This document shows, piece after piece, positions 1 through 6,809 of a stretch of DNA of 19,219 nucleotides (position 1 is the stretch's first letter; the number at the start of each line of letters is the position of its first letter). The notes under the pieces were generated by a model. That model saw nothing but the letters and a program-made list of their open reading frames with translations, did not search any database and was not told the DNA's origin. Source of the stretch: CAMQRS01 sp964370065 (GTDB taxonomy: Bacteria; Bacillota_I; Bacilli_A; Erysipelotrichales; Erysipelotrichaceae). The translations under genes and the position numbers were made by a program. Location: NCBI GenBank assembly GCA_964370065.1, contig CAYJGK010000027.1:1-19219 (forward strand). Reading direction: 5' to 3'.

Positions 1-23
1 CTCACTTTGTGAGTCTTTTTTTT
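1..23 (+). terminator. 3' end of an intrinsic terminator of an upstream gene
   Basis: CTCAC-TTT-GTGAG at 1-13 is followed by TC and a run of T. The stem probably starts before the window, because the TC after it could pair with a preceding GA. It would end a transcript whose gene is not in the window. Confidence 0.6.
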
Positions 24-81
24 GTTTAGGGCTTTTCATTTTGTGCGTATATAAAGGAGTGAGGGGGAAAGGAGAATGTTC

Positions 82-156
82 ATGTTCTTTTTATTAACTT
101 CTTATACTGTAGCTATTTTATGGTTTTCTTACACAGTTAGAAAAATAATGAAGTAG
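82..156 (+). CDS. Possible small membrane peptide, 24 residues
   Basis: A short frame opens at ATG 82 and stops at TAG 154-156. AAAGGAG at 68-74 lies 7 nt before ATG 82. An in-frame ATG at 76 would be only 1 nt from that site, so 82 is the better start. The product is one hydrophobic stretch (FFLLTSYTVAILWFSYTV) followed by a basic end (RKIMK), as expected for a single membrane helix with its C-terminus inside. I do not recognise a family. It stands between a terminator and the murF promoter, so it would be its own short transcript. It could be a small membrane protein, a type I toxin-like peptide, or chance. The good ribosome site is the main support; there is no homology evidence. Confidence 0.35.
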   Translation: MFFLLTSYTVAILWFSYTVRKIMK

Positions 157-169
157 TTAATCAATAAAT

Positions 170-226
170 AAAATAAAGAGTTAGTATTTTGAAATAAACA
201 CACAAAGTTGCTAACTTCTTTATTTT
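170..226 (+). terminator. Long-loop stem, possible terminator of the small ORF
   Basis: AAAATAAAGAGTTAG (170-184) pairs with CTAACTTCTTTATTTT (211-226) with one bulged base, around a loop of 26 nt. The right arm is T-rich and the left arm A-rich, so it could stop transcription from either side. The right arm also covers the region where the -35 of the murF promoter would be. Confidence 0.4.
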
Positions 227-231
227 GTTTA

Positions 232-240
232 TGGTATAAT
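232..240 (+). promoter_or_regulatory. Extended -10 promoter of murF-ddl-alr
   Basis: TGGTATAAT (232-240) is a perfect extended -10 (TGn plus TATAAT). No good -35 is present at normal spacing: TTGCTA at 208-213 is 21 nt away, and TAACTT at 212-217 matches poorly. This is typical of promoters that rely on the TGn motif. The start site would be near 247, giving a leader of about 17 nt before the murF start. Confidence 0.6.
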
Positions 241-263
241 ATTAAAGTTATGTGGAGGAATTT

Positions 264-1643
264 ATGATCAATAATACAATTCAAACAATTCATTCTATGA
301 TGGATGGAATCATACATTATAATCAAATTGAGCCATCAGCACAAATTCATGGTGTTTGTATGGATTCTAGACAATATACGAAATCTAATTTATTTATCGC
401 AATGGAAGGTGAAACTATTGATTCTCATCAGTTTATTGAACAATTGGAAGCAAAAGGTTGTCCTTTGTTCATTTTAACAAATGCAGATTATGCGCCTAGA
501 AATGCTGCTTACATAATTGTTGAAGACGCAATTGTTGCACTACAACAATTAGCTAAAAACTACCGTGCTTCTTTGCCTACCACTATTATTGGAATTACAG
601 GAAGTAATGGGAAAACAAGTTGCAAAGATCTATTAGCTGCAGCTTTATCTAGTACTTATAAAACACAAAAAACACAAGGAAATAAAAACAATGAAATTGG
701 TGTTCCTCTAACTTTACTTAGTTTAGCATGGGATTGTGAAATAGCAGTCGTAGAAATGGGAATGGAAAAGCCAGGTGATATTGAGTTTTTAAATGATATT
801 GTACAACAAAACCATGGAATATTAACCAATGTAGGAGATGCGCATCTTTTATATATGAAAACAAAAGAAAATATCGCGAAGGAGAAACTACATATTATTG
901 ATCCATTGCAGAGTACTAGTTTATTTACGTATTGCGGTGATGATGCATGCATATCTTCTGTTTTGCAACCCAATATGAACCACTTAAATATGTCGATATT
1001 AACATATGGTCAACAGCAGTCAAACGATTTATATTTGACATCGTTAAACCAAACAAAAGATGGTATTTCTTTTCAAACAAATCAAAGTGCGTTTACTTTC
1101 ACGATCGAAATATTAGGAAAACATCAGGCAATTAATGCACTAGGGGTCATTGCATTATGTTATCATTTAGGCTTGAATGATTCACAAATTCAAGCAGGAT
1201 TTAAAAACTTAGAAGCTACCAGTATGCGTAATGAATTAATGAATATTCGCCAATGTAGTATCTTAAATGATTCTTACAAATCTAATCCACAAAGTGCATT
1301 AGCTGCACTTGAAACATTTGCTTTATTTATAAGTCCCTATAAAATTGCGGTAATGGCAGATATGTTAGAATTAGGAGAACGCACTCAAAGTATTCATGAG
1401 CAATTTGGAAAAAACATGGCTGCTTATGATGTAGACGAAATTTTATGTTATGGTTCATTGTCAGAATATGTTGTAAAAGGATATAAAAAAGGAAGTGGAA
1501 AAGCCAATATACAGATTTTCACAAGTCATAATGAAATTGCAACCTATTTAAAAGGTTATTTGCATAAGGAATGTATGATTTTATTTAAAGGATCTAGAGG
1601 GATGGCGTTAGATGTCGTCATTGAACAATTGAAGGAGTTTTAA
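264..1643 (+). CDS. murF: UDP-N-acetylmuramoyl-tripeptide--D-alanyl-D-alanine ligase
   Basis: MurF is the cytoplasmic Mur ligase that uses ATP to add D-Ala-D-Ala to UDP-MurNAc-tripeptide, the last soluble step before MraY. The start is ATG 264 with GGAGG (254-258) 5 nt upstream. A GTG at 252 is in frame, but it overlaps the ribosome site itself. The 459 residues match the usual family length. The N-terminal UDP-binding domain (about 1-105, with MDSR at 33-36) leads to the ATPase domain with P-loop TGSNGKT (112-118), TQGNKNNEIGVP (137-148) and TNVGDAH (188-194). The C-terminal domain carries LNDSYKSNPQS (334-344), the MurF version of the DDSYNANPxS motif. It heads murF-ddl-alr, with 1 nt between its stop and ddl. 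murE, a frequent neighbour, is absent here. Family assignment is secure; the identity of residue 3 of the stem peptide cannot be read from this protein. Confidence 0.96.
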   Translation: MINNTIQTIHSMMDGIIHYNQIEPSAQIHGVCMDSRQYTKSNLFIAMEGETIDSHQFIEQLEAKGCPLFILTNADYAPRNAAYIIVEDAIVALQQLAKNYRASLPTTIIGITGSNGKTSCKDLLAAALSSTYKTQKTQGNKNNEIGVPLTLLSLAWDCEIAVVEMGMEKPGDIEFLNDIVQQNHGILTNVGDAHLLYMKTKENIAKEKLHIIDPLQSTSLFTYCGDDACISSVLQPNMNHLNMSILTYGQQQSNDLYLTSLNQTKDGISFQTNQSAFTFTIEILGKHQAINALGVIALCYHLGLNDSQIQAGFKNLEATSMRNELMNIRQCSILNDSYKSNPQSALAALETFALFISPYKIAVMADMLELGERTQSIHEQFGKNMAAYDVDEILCYGSLSEYVVKGYKKGSGKANIQIFTSHNEIATYLKGYLHKECMILFKGSRGMALDVVIEQLKEF

Positions 1644-1644
1644 T

Positions 1645-2712
1645 ATGAATAAAAAAATAAAAGTAGCCATTATTTTTGGTGGAAAATCAAGCGAATATAG
1701 TGTTTCTTTACACTCTGCAGAAAGTGCAATTGAAAACATTGATACTAATAAATATGAAATTATTTTAATTGGGATTAGCCAGTGTGGGAAATGGTATGAA
1801 TTTAACGGTACTGTTGAAGAAATAGCACATGATACATGGCAATGCAATACAAACAATAAAGAAGTGATTTTAAGCAGCAATCAAATGTATAAAGGATTTA
1901 TGCGTATTGAAAACAACACATTTACTCTATTAGAAGTAGATTGTATTTTACCTATTTTACATGGTAAAAATGGAGAAGATGGAACGATCCAAGGATTGTT
2001 TGCACTCGCTGAAATTCCATTTGTTGGATGTGATCACTTAAGTAGTGCAATTGCTATGGACAAGGAATACACTCATATCATATGTGAAAATAATGATGTG
2101 GTGATGGCACCTTATCTTTCTTTTTTAGCGAGTCAAACATTCGATTATAATGCAGCGTATGCAAAGGTTGAAAAACATTTGCAATTCCCATTATTTATTA
2201 AACCAGCCAATGCTGGTTCTAGTTATGGAATTAGTAAAGTGAACAATAAAGAGGAGTTTATTCAAGGAGTTAATTATGCATTTGAACACGATAAGAAAAT
2301 TATCGTGGAAACAGGTATCGAAGGGTTTGAAGTGGGATGTGCTGTATTAGGTAACGATTATGATCATTTAGTCACAGGTGAAATTGATCAAATAAATACT
2401 GATAATGCATTCTTTGATTTCGAGGCAAAATATGAAATGCAAAACACGGAAATTTTATGTCCTGCACACATCAATGATAATGTAACCCAAACAATTAAAG
2501 AAGAAGCAAAACGCATTTATAAATTATTAGGATGCCAAGGATTTGCAAGAGTTGATTTATTTGTAACCCCAGATGAAGAAATCGTATTTAATGAAGTGAA
2601 CACAATCCCAGGATTTACTAAATCAAGTCGTTATCCAACAATGATGAAAAAGATAGGTATTGATTTTACAACGTTAATCGATCGATTAATTATGCAGGCA
2701 TTGGAAAAGTAG
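1645..2712 (+). CDS. ddl: D-alanine--D-alanine ligase
   Basis: Ddl is an ATP-grasp enzyme that joins two D-alanines in the cytoplasm for MurF. The start at 1645 has AAGGAG (1632-1637) inside the end of murF, 7 nt upstream. Visible landmarks are GGKSSEYSVSLHSA (12-25), LPILHGKNGEDGTIQG (102-117), the ATP-binding KPANAGSSYGISK (186-198) and FNEVNTIPGFT (315-325) with metal-binding Glu and Asn. At the position that sets specificity for the second substrate the protein has AKY (261-263), matching Lys215-Tyr216 of E. coli DdlB. It lacks the Phe of Leuconostoc-type or the His of VanA-type D-Ala-D-Lac ligases, so the product should be D-Ala-D-Ala. It sits in tight succession with murF (1 nt gap) and alr (10 nt gap), so co-translation and co-regulation are likely. 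Length 355 is normal. Confidence 0.95.
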   Translation: MNKKIKVAIIFGGKSSEYSVSLHSAESAIENIDTNKYEIILIGISQCGKWYEFNGTVEEIAHDTWQCNTNNKEVILSSNQMYKGFMRIENNTFTLLEVDCILPILHGKNGEDGTIQGLFALAEIPFVGCDHLSSAIAMDKEYTHIICENNDVVMAPYLSFLASQTFDYNAAYAKVEKHLQFPLFIKPANAGSSYGISKVNNKEEFIQGVNYAFEHDKKIIVETGIEGFEVGCAVLGNDYDHLVTGEIDQINTDNAFFDFEAKYEMQNTEILCPAHINDNVTQTIKEEAKRIYKLLGCQGFARVDLFVTPDEEIVFNEVNTIPGFTKSSRYPTMMKKIGIDFTTLIDRLIMQALEK

Positions 2713-2722
2713 GAATATAAAC

Positions 2723-3877
2723 ATGCTAAATGCAAAAAGTAGAACATGGGTTGAAATTGACTTACAAAAATTAAAACACAATACCAAAATAGTAAATGAG
2801 CGAATTGGAAACACGAAAATTATGGCGGTTGTAAAAGCAGATATGTATGGACATGGTGATACAGTGATTGCCAATACATTGCAAAATGAAATGAATATTG
2901 ATTACTTTTGTGTATCTAGTGTAGATGAAGCAATTTCATTAAGAGAAAATGGAATTCGTGCACAAATCTTAATTTTAGGGTACACACCCACTGAGCATTT
3001 TCATTATTTGCATGAATTATCTATCACACAAACTATTTTTAGTTTGGAGTATGCGGAAAAATTAAATGACTATGCTAAAAAACAACAAACACGTATTACT
3101 TGTCATATTAAAGTGGACACAGGAATGAGCCGTTTAGGAATTCCTTGTACTATGGGTAATTATTGTATTGATGAAGTAAAATTATGTTATAACTTACCAC
3201 AAATCCATATTGAAGGGATTTATTCGCACTTCAGTGTAGCAGATAGTATTCAAAAACAAGATGATCTAGCTTATACAAAGCAACAAATAGCATTATATGA
3301 TCAAGTGCTAACTGATTTAAAGGAAAGTAAAATTGAATTTGGCTTAACACATATTCATAATAGTTATGGTTGTTTAAATTATTTTGATGTAGAATATGAT
3401 TATGCAAGACCTGGTTTAATTTTAGTTGGGTGCAGTAGTGATGCAACTATTCCTATTCAAAAAGAAATAGATTTACAACCTATCTTAGAATGGAAAGCGA
3501 ATGTTTCATTAGTCAAAAAAGTAAAAGCAAATACGCCAGTCTCTTATGGTAGAAACTTTATAACTAAAGAAGATAGCCGATTAGCCACTTTAAGTGTAGG
3601 ATATGCAGATGGGTTGTCTAGGCATGCATCTCATCAAGGAATGCAAGTATTATTACATGGAGTACGTTGTGAAATTGTAGGTAATATATGTATGGATCAA
3701 TGTATTGTTGATGTGAGCCACATCCCCCAAGTACAAGAAGGAGATGTAGCCACTATTATTGGACAAGATGGTAATGAAATTTTAACAATTGATGATCTTT
3801 CACATTGTGCTAATACTATCAATAATGAATCTTTTTGTTTATTATCAAAAAGAGTACCACGATTTTATAAAAGATAA
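2723..3877 (+). CDS. alr: Alanine racemase
   Basis: Alr is a pyridoxal-phosphate enzyme that converts L-Ala to D-Ala, supplying Ddl. The PLP lysine is Lys38 in VVKADMYGHG. MSRLG (135-139) holds the conserved Arg near the cofactor. VSYGRNF (273-279) carries the second catalytic base, Tyr275. GYADG (293-297) and GNICMDQCIVDV (320-331) are further signatures of the fold-III barrel and the C-terminal beta domain. The 384 residues are the usual length for a soluble enzyme, with no membrane domain as in VanT. The ribosome site TAGGAA overlaps the ddl stop codon, 8 nt from ATG 2723. Its own stop lies inside a terminator-like hairpin (3869-3895), marking the end of the D-alanine operon. Confidence 0.96.
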   Translation: MLNAKSRTWVEIDLQKLKHNTKIVNERIGNTKIMAVVKADMYGHGDTVIANTLQNEMNIDYFCVSSVDEAISLRENGIRAQILILGYTPTEHFHYLHELSITQTIFSLEYAEKLNDYAKKQQTRITCHIKVDTGMSRLGIPCTMGNYCIDEVKLCYNLPQIHIEGIYSHFSVADSIQKQDDLAYTKQQIALYDQVLTDLKESKIEFGLTHIHNSYGCLNYFDVEYDYARPGLILVGCSSDATIPIQKEIDLQPILEWKANVSLVKKVKANTPVSYGRNFITKEDSRLATLSVGYADGLSRHASHQGMQVLLHGVRCEIVGNICMDQCIVDVSHIPQVQEGDVATIIGQDGNEILTIDDLSHCANTINNESFCLLSKRVPRFYKR

Positions 3878-3895
3878 CGGATGTTATCTTTTTTT
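3869..3895 (+). terminator. Terminator-like hairpin at the end of alr
   Basis: AAGATAAC (3871-3878), GGAT loop, GTTATCTT (3883-3890), then seven Ts (3889-3895). The 8-bp stem is perfect and its left arm contains the alr stop codon TAA 3875-3877. The next gene's ribosome site (AAAGGAG, 3897-3903) begins 1 nt after the T-tract, so read-through must supply at least part of that gene's message. Confidence 0.8.
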
Positions 3896-3908
3896 GAAAG
3901 GAGCCACT

Positions 3909-5480
3909 ATGATAAGAGTCAACCAAATTAAAATAAAAATTGAAGAAGTTGATCAATTAGAGAGTAATATTAGAAAGAAGCTAAGATTAAAAAAAGAAGA
4001 TAAAATGACTTATACGATTCATCGTAAAAATATTGATGCAAGAGATAAGCAGCAAATATATTTTGTATATAGCGTCAATGTAGAAATAAATAATGAAGCA
4101 AGAGTATCCAAACTAAAAGACGTGTTAATGATTCAAAGTGACTACATTGATGCATTACCTTATATAAATGAAACAAAGAAACCTATTATAGTTGGGTTTG
4201 GCCCAGCTGGTATTTTTTGTGCTTTGCAATTAGCACAAAAAGGGTGCCAACCCATCGTGCTAGAACAAGGTGAAAAAATTGAAGACCGTGATATTAGTGT
4301 CAAACAATTCTTTGAACAAGCAATATTAAATGAAAGTAGTAATATTCAATTTGGTGAAGGTGGGGCAGGTACGTATAGTGATGGTAAACTAACTGCTCGT
4401 ACAAAAGATAAAAGAATTCATAAAGTGTATGAAACATTAATTGAGTTTGGTGCACCTAAAGAAATTGCATATGAAGGGTTACCACATATTGGTAGTGATT
4501 TATTAAAAGGGATTATAAAAAAAATACGCGCGGAAATTATTGCATTAGGTGGCAGTATTCACTTTGAAACATGCGTACATTCTTTATTACTACAAGAAAA
4601 TAAAGTAATTGGTGTACTGGCAAACGGAAAAAAACTATTTAGTGAGCAAGTCGTACTGGCAATTGGAAATAGTAGTCGATCATTTATCCGGATGCTACAT
4701 GCTCAAAATGTAGCCATGCAACAAAAAGATTTAGCGATTGGTTTTCGAATGGAACATAAACAGGAATTTATAAATAAAGCATCGTACCATGATTTTTATA
4801 ACCACCCTAGTTTACAAGCAGCCTCTTATCATTTAGCAAGCAAAGCAATCAATAAAGGAGTCTATACATTTTGTATGTGTCCAGGCGGTATAGTAGTCGC
4901 TGCTACATCTGTAAAGAAACATTTATGTGTCAATGGCATGAGTAATTATAAAAGAGATGAAGAAAATGCGAACAGTGCTATTTTAGTACAAGTGAACGCA
5001 AGCGATTATGGGGAAGGTGTATTTGCAGGATTAGAGTTTATAGAAGCCATAGAACAAGCAGCTTATGTTTTAGGTGGTAGTAATTATCATGCACCAGTGC
5101 AATTAGTTAAAGATTTTTTAGATGACAAAACAAGTACGCAATTAGATACGATTATTCCTTCTTATCCAATTGGGTATCGTTTGAGCAATTTAAATACATT
5201 GCTATCAAAGCCATTGTGTGATAATTTAAAAGCAGGGCTATTAGATTTCAATAAAAAAATAAAAGGATTTAGTGAACATGCACTTTTAACAGGTGTAGAG
5301 ACTAGATCGAGTTCACCCATCACAATCTTACGTGATAAACAAAGTTTACAATCGATTTCCACATTAGGTCTTTATCCTTGTGGTGAAGGGGCAGGCTATG
5401 CTGGAGGGATTGTATCCAGTGCAATTGATGGGTTAAAAGTAGCGGAAAAACTGTTAGAATTATACAGTGAAAGGAAATAA
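3909..5480 (+). CDS. FAD-dependent dehydrogenase of the COG2509 type, substrate unknown
   Basis: A 523-residue flavoprotein. The start is ATG 3909 with AAAGGAG 5 nt upstream; the frame is open back to 3789, but that part lies over alr and has no ribosome site. Residues 1 to about 85 form a basic N-terminal domain (IRKKLRLKKEDK at 21-32) seen in this family. The FAD-binding Rossmann motif follows as IIVGFGPAGIFCALQLA (93-109), with Glu119 at the end of the second strand to hold ribose. FGEGGAGTYSDGKL is a family landmark, and the C-terminal LYPCGEGAGYAGGI is the second flavin contact typical of GR2-type flavoproteins. No signal peptide or membrane helix is seen, so it should be cytoplasmic. 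The family is widespread in Bacillota and its reaction is, to my knowledge, uncharacterised. Its stop lies 4 nt before the amidohydrolase start, suggesting one transcript. Confidence 0.85.
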   Translation: MIRVNQIKIKIEEVDQLESNIRKKLRLKKEDKMTYTIHRKNIDARDKQQIYFVYSVNVEINNEARVSKLKDVLMIQSDYIDALPYINETKKPIIVGFGPAGIFCALQLAQKGCQPIVLEQGEKIEDRDISVKQFFEQAILNESSNIQFGEGGAGTYSDGKLTARTKDKRIHKVYETLIEFGAPKEIAYEGLPHIGSDLLKGIIKKIRAEIIALGGSIHFETCVHSLLLQENKVIGVLANGKKLFSEQVVLAIGNSSRSFIRMLHAQNVAMQQKDLAIGFRMEHKQEFINKASYHDFYNHPSLQAASYHLASKAINKGVYTFCMCPGGIVVAATSVKKHLCVNGMSNYKRDEENANSAILVQVNASDYGEGVFAGLEFIEAIEQAAYVLGGSNYHAPVQLVKDFLDDKTSTQLDTIIPSYPIGYRLSNLNTLLSKPLCDNLKAGLLDFNKKIKGFSEHALLTGVETRSSSPITILRDKQSLQSISTLGLYPCGEGAGYAGGIVSSAIDGLKVAEKLLELYSERK

Positions 5481-5484
5481 AAAT

Positions 5485-6633
5485 ATGTTATTAATAAAAA
5501 ACGGATTAGTGTATACAATGGGAGAAGCAGGAATTATTGAAAGTGATATATTAGTTAATGATGAAGGAAAGATTGAAAAAATTAACAAGAACATACAATG
5601 TGATTGCGAAGTAATTGATGCAACTGGATGTAATGTTTATCCAGGTATCATCGAAGCACATTGTCACTTAGGATTAGAAGAAGCAGGAATTGGATTTGAA
5701 GGTAGTGATACTAATGAAATGAATGACCCTATTACACCACAAGTTAAGGTTGTTGATGGAATAAACATGATGGATGAAACGATACGTATTGCCAATGAGC
5801 ATGGAATTGTTACAGTCTGTGCGACCCCTGGTAGTGCCAATGTAATCGGAGGAGAAGCAAGTATTTACAAAACAACTGGTTGTAGTGTTGACCAAGCAAT
5901 CATTAAACAAGATGCTGCTATGAAATGTGCATTTGGAGAAAACCCAAAAAGAGTTTACCGTGATTCTAAAATCAAGACAAGAATGGGGACAGCTGCTTTA
6001 TTTAGAGAGGCGATGACAAAAGCAAGACGTTATATGGAAATGAAAGAAGCTGCCAATGGTGATGTCACAAAAATGCCAGCGGTAGATATGAAGTCAGAAG
6101 CTTTAATTCCAGTATTAAAGAAGCAAATGCCTTTAAAAGCACATGCGCACCGTGTAGATGATATTTTAACAAGTATTCGTTTAGCAAATGAATTTGATTT
6201 AAATATGACTTTAGATCATTGTACAGAAGGTCACTTAATTCCTGAATTAGTAAAAGCAAGTGGATTTGATGCAATTGTGGGGCCTAGTTTAACGCATAAA
6301 TCTAAATTTGAATTAAAAAATAAAACTTTTGATACCCCATCTGTATTACATAATGCAAATGTGAAAGTTGCAATTACAACCGATTCTCCTGTTGTACCAC
6401 AAGAATTTTTACCAATTTGTGCAGGATTAGCGATTCGTGATAATTTTGATGCCTATGAAGCATTAAAATCAATTACGATTAATGCTGCAGAAATCATTGA
6501 AATTGATAATCGAGTAGGAAGTATTGAAGTAGGAAAAGATGCGGATATTGTTGTGTGTAAAGGCGATATCTTAAATTTAGATGGGAAAGTGCAATACACA
6601 ATAGTGGATGGAATCATTACATATAAAAGATAA
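5485..6633 (+). CDS. Metal-dependent amidohydrolase, imidazolonepropionase-like
   Basis: A 382-residue member of the amidohydrolase superfamily (COG1228-like). The start is ATG 5485 with AAAGGA (5470-5475) 9 nt upstream; a GTG at 5467 is in frame but precedes the ribosome site. The small N-terminal beta domain (LLIKNGLVYTM...) leads to the TIM barrel. Likely metal ligands are His59 and His61 (EAHCHLG), His220 and His222 (KAHAHRVDD), His245 (LDHCTEGH) and Asp300 (TTDSPV). The C-terminal IGSIEVGKDADIVV pattern (VGSIEVGKDADIVV at 344-357) closes the beta sandwich. Such enzymes hydrolyse cyclic amides, dipeptides or deaminate ring compounds; the sequence alone does not tell which. None of the other histidine-degradation genes is nearby, so imidazolonepropionase itself is unlikely. 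It is probably translated from the same message as the FAD dehydrogenase and is followed by a clear terminator. Confidence 0.85.
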   Translation: MLLIKNGLVYTMGEAGIIESDILVNDEGKIEKINKNIQCDCEVIDATGCNVYPGIIEAHCHLGLEEAGIGFEGSDTNEMNDPITPQVKVVDGINMMDETIRIANEHGIVTVCATPGSANVIGGEASIYKTTGCSVDQAIIKQDAAMKCAFGENPKRVYRDSKIKTRMGTAALFREAMTKARRYMEMKEAANGDVTKMPAVDMKSEALIPVLKKQMPLKAHAHRVDDILTSIRLANEFDLNMTLDHCTEGHLIPELVKASGFDAIVGPSLTHKSKFELKNKTFDTPSVLHNANVKVAITTDSPVVPQEFLPICAGLAIRDNFDAYEALKSITINAAEIIEIDNRVGSIEVGKDADIVVCKGDILNLDGKVQYTIVDGIITYKR

Positions 6634-6653
6634 GCATTTGCTTATCTTTTTTT
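6625..6653 (+). terminator. Intrinsic terminator after the amidohydrolase gene
   Basis: AAAAGATAAG (6625-6634), loop CATTTG, CTTATCTTTT (6641-6650), continuing into Ts to 6653. The left arm contains the stop codon at 6631-6633. It resembles the alr terminator (both built on AAGATAA). Confidence 0.85.
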
Positions 6654-6682
6654 CTATGCACTCTTACTTGAATATGATACAA

Positions 6683-6716
6683 TTTAAGATGATTGATACA
6701 TTTTTAATCACTTAAA
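6683..6716 (+). other. Stem-loop in the intergenic region before the AI-2E-family gene
   Basis: TTTAAG plus TGATT (6683-6694, with A6689 bulged) pairs with AATCA plus CTTAAA (6706-6716) around an 11-nt loop. No T-tract follows, so it is not an obvious terminator. Its role is unknown; it could be a protein site or a leftover RNA structure. Confidence 0.3.
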
Positions 6717-6775
6717 AACAATAAAGGCTTCATCAACTTTTATGGGAGTGTTTTAATTTGTATACTATATAACTA

Positions 6776-6792
6776 TTCACACTGAATGTGAA
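6776..6792. promoter_or_regulatory. Inverted repeat TTCACA-N5-TGTGAA, possible operator
   Basis: TTCACA (6776-6781) and TGTGAA (6787-6792) are perfect 6-bp arms with a 5-nt spacer. It lies 10 nt downstream of a TATACT box (6761-6766) and 17 nt before ATG 6810, a position suited to a repressor or a leader hairpin. The -35 for TATACT is poor, so the promoter is uncertain. Confidence 0.35.
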
Positions 6793-6809
6793 AGATAGGA
6801 TGTGAACAT

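Noticed and set aside
252..263. GTG 252 as the murF start
   Set aside because: It overlaps the GGAGG ribosome site itself; ATG 264 is properly spaced.
1645..2712. VanA-like or D-Ala-D-Lac ligase (vancomycin resistance)
   Set aside because: AKY at residues 261-263 is the D-Ala-D-Ala type, and no vanH/vanX-like genes are nearby.
3789..3908. N-terminal extension of the FAD dehydrogenase to ATG 3789
   Set aside because: The stretch lies on alr codons and a terminator hairpin and has no ribosome site; AAAGGAG before 3909 decides the start.
5485..6633. Imidazolonepropionase (hutI) call
   Set aside because: No other histidine-degradation genes are nearby and the family is broad; only the superfamily is supported.
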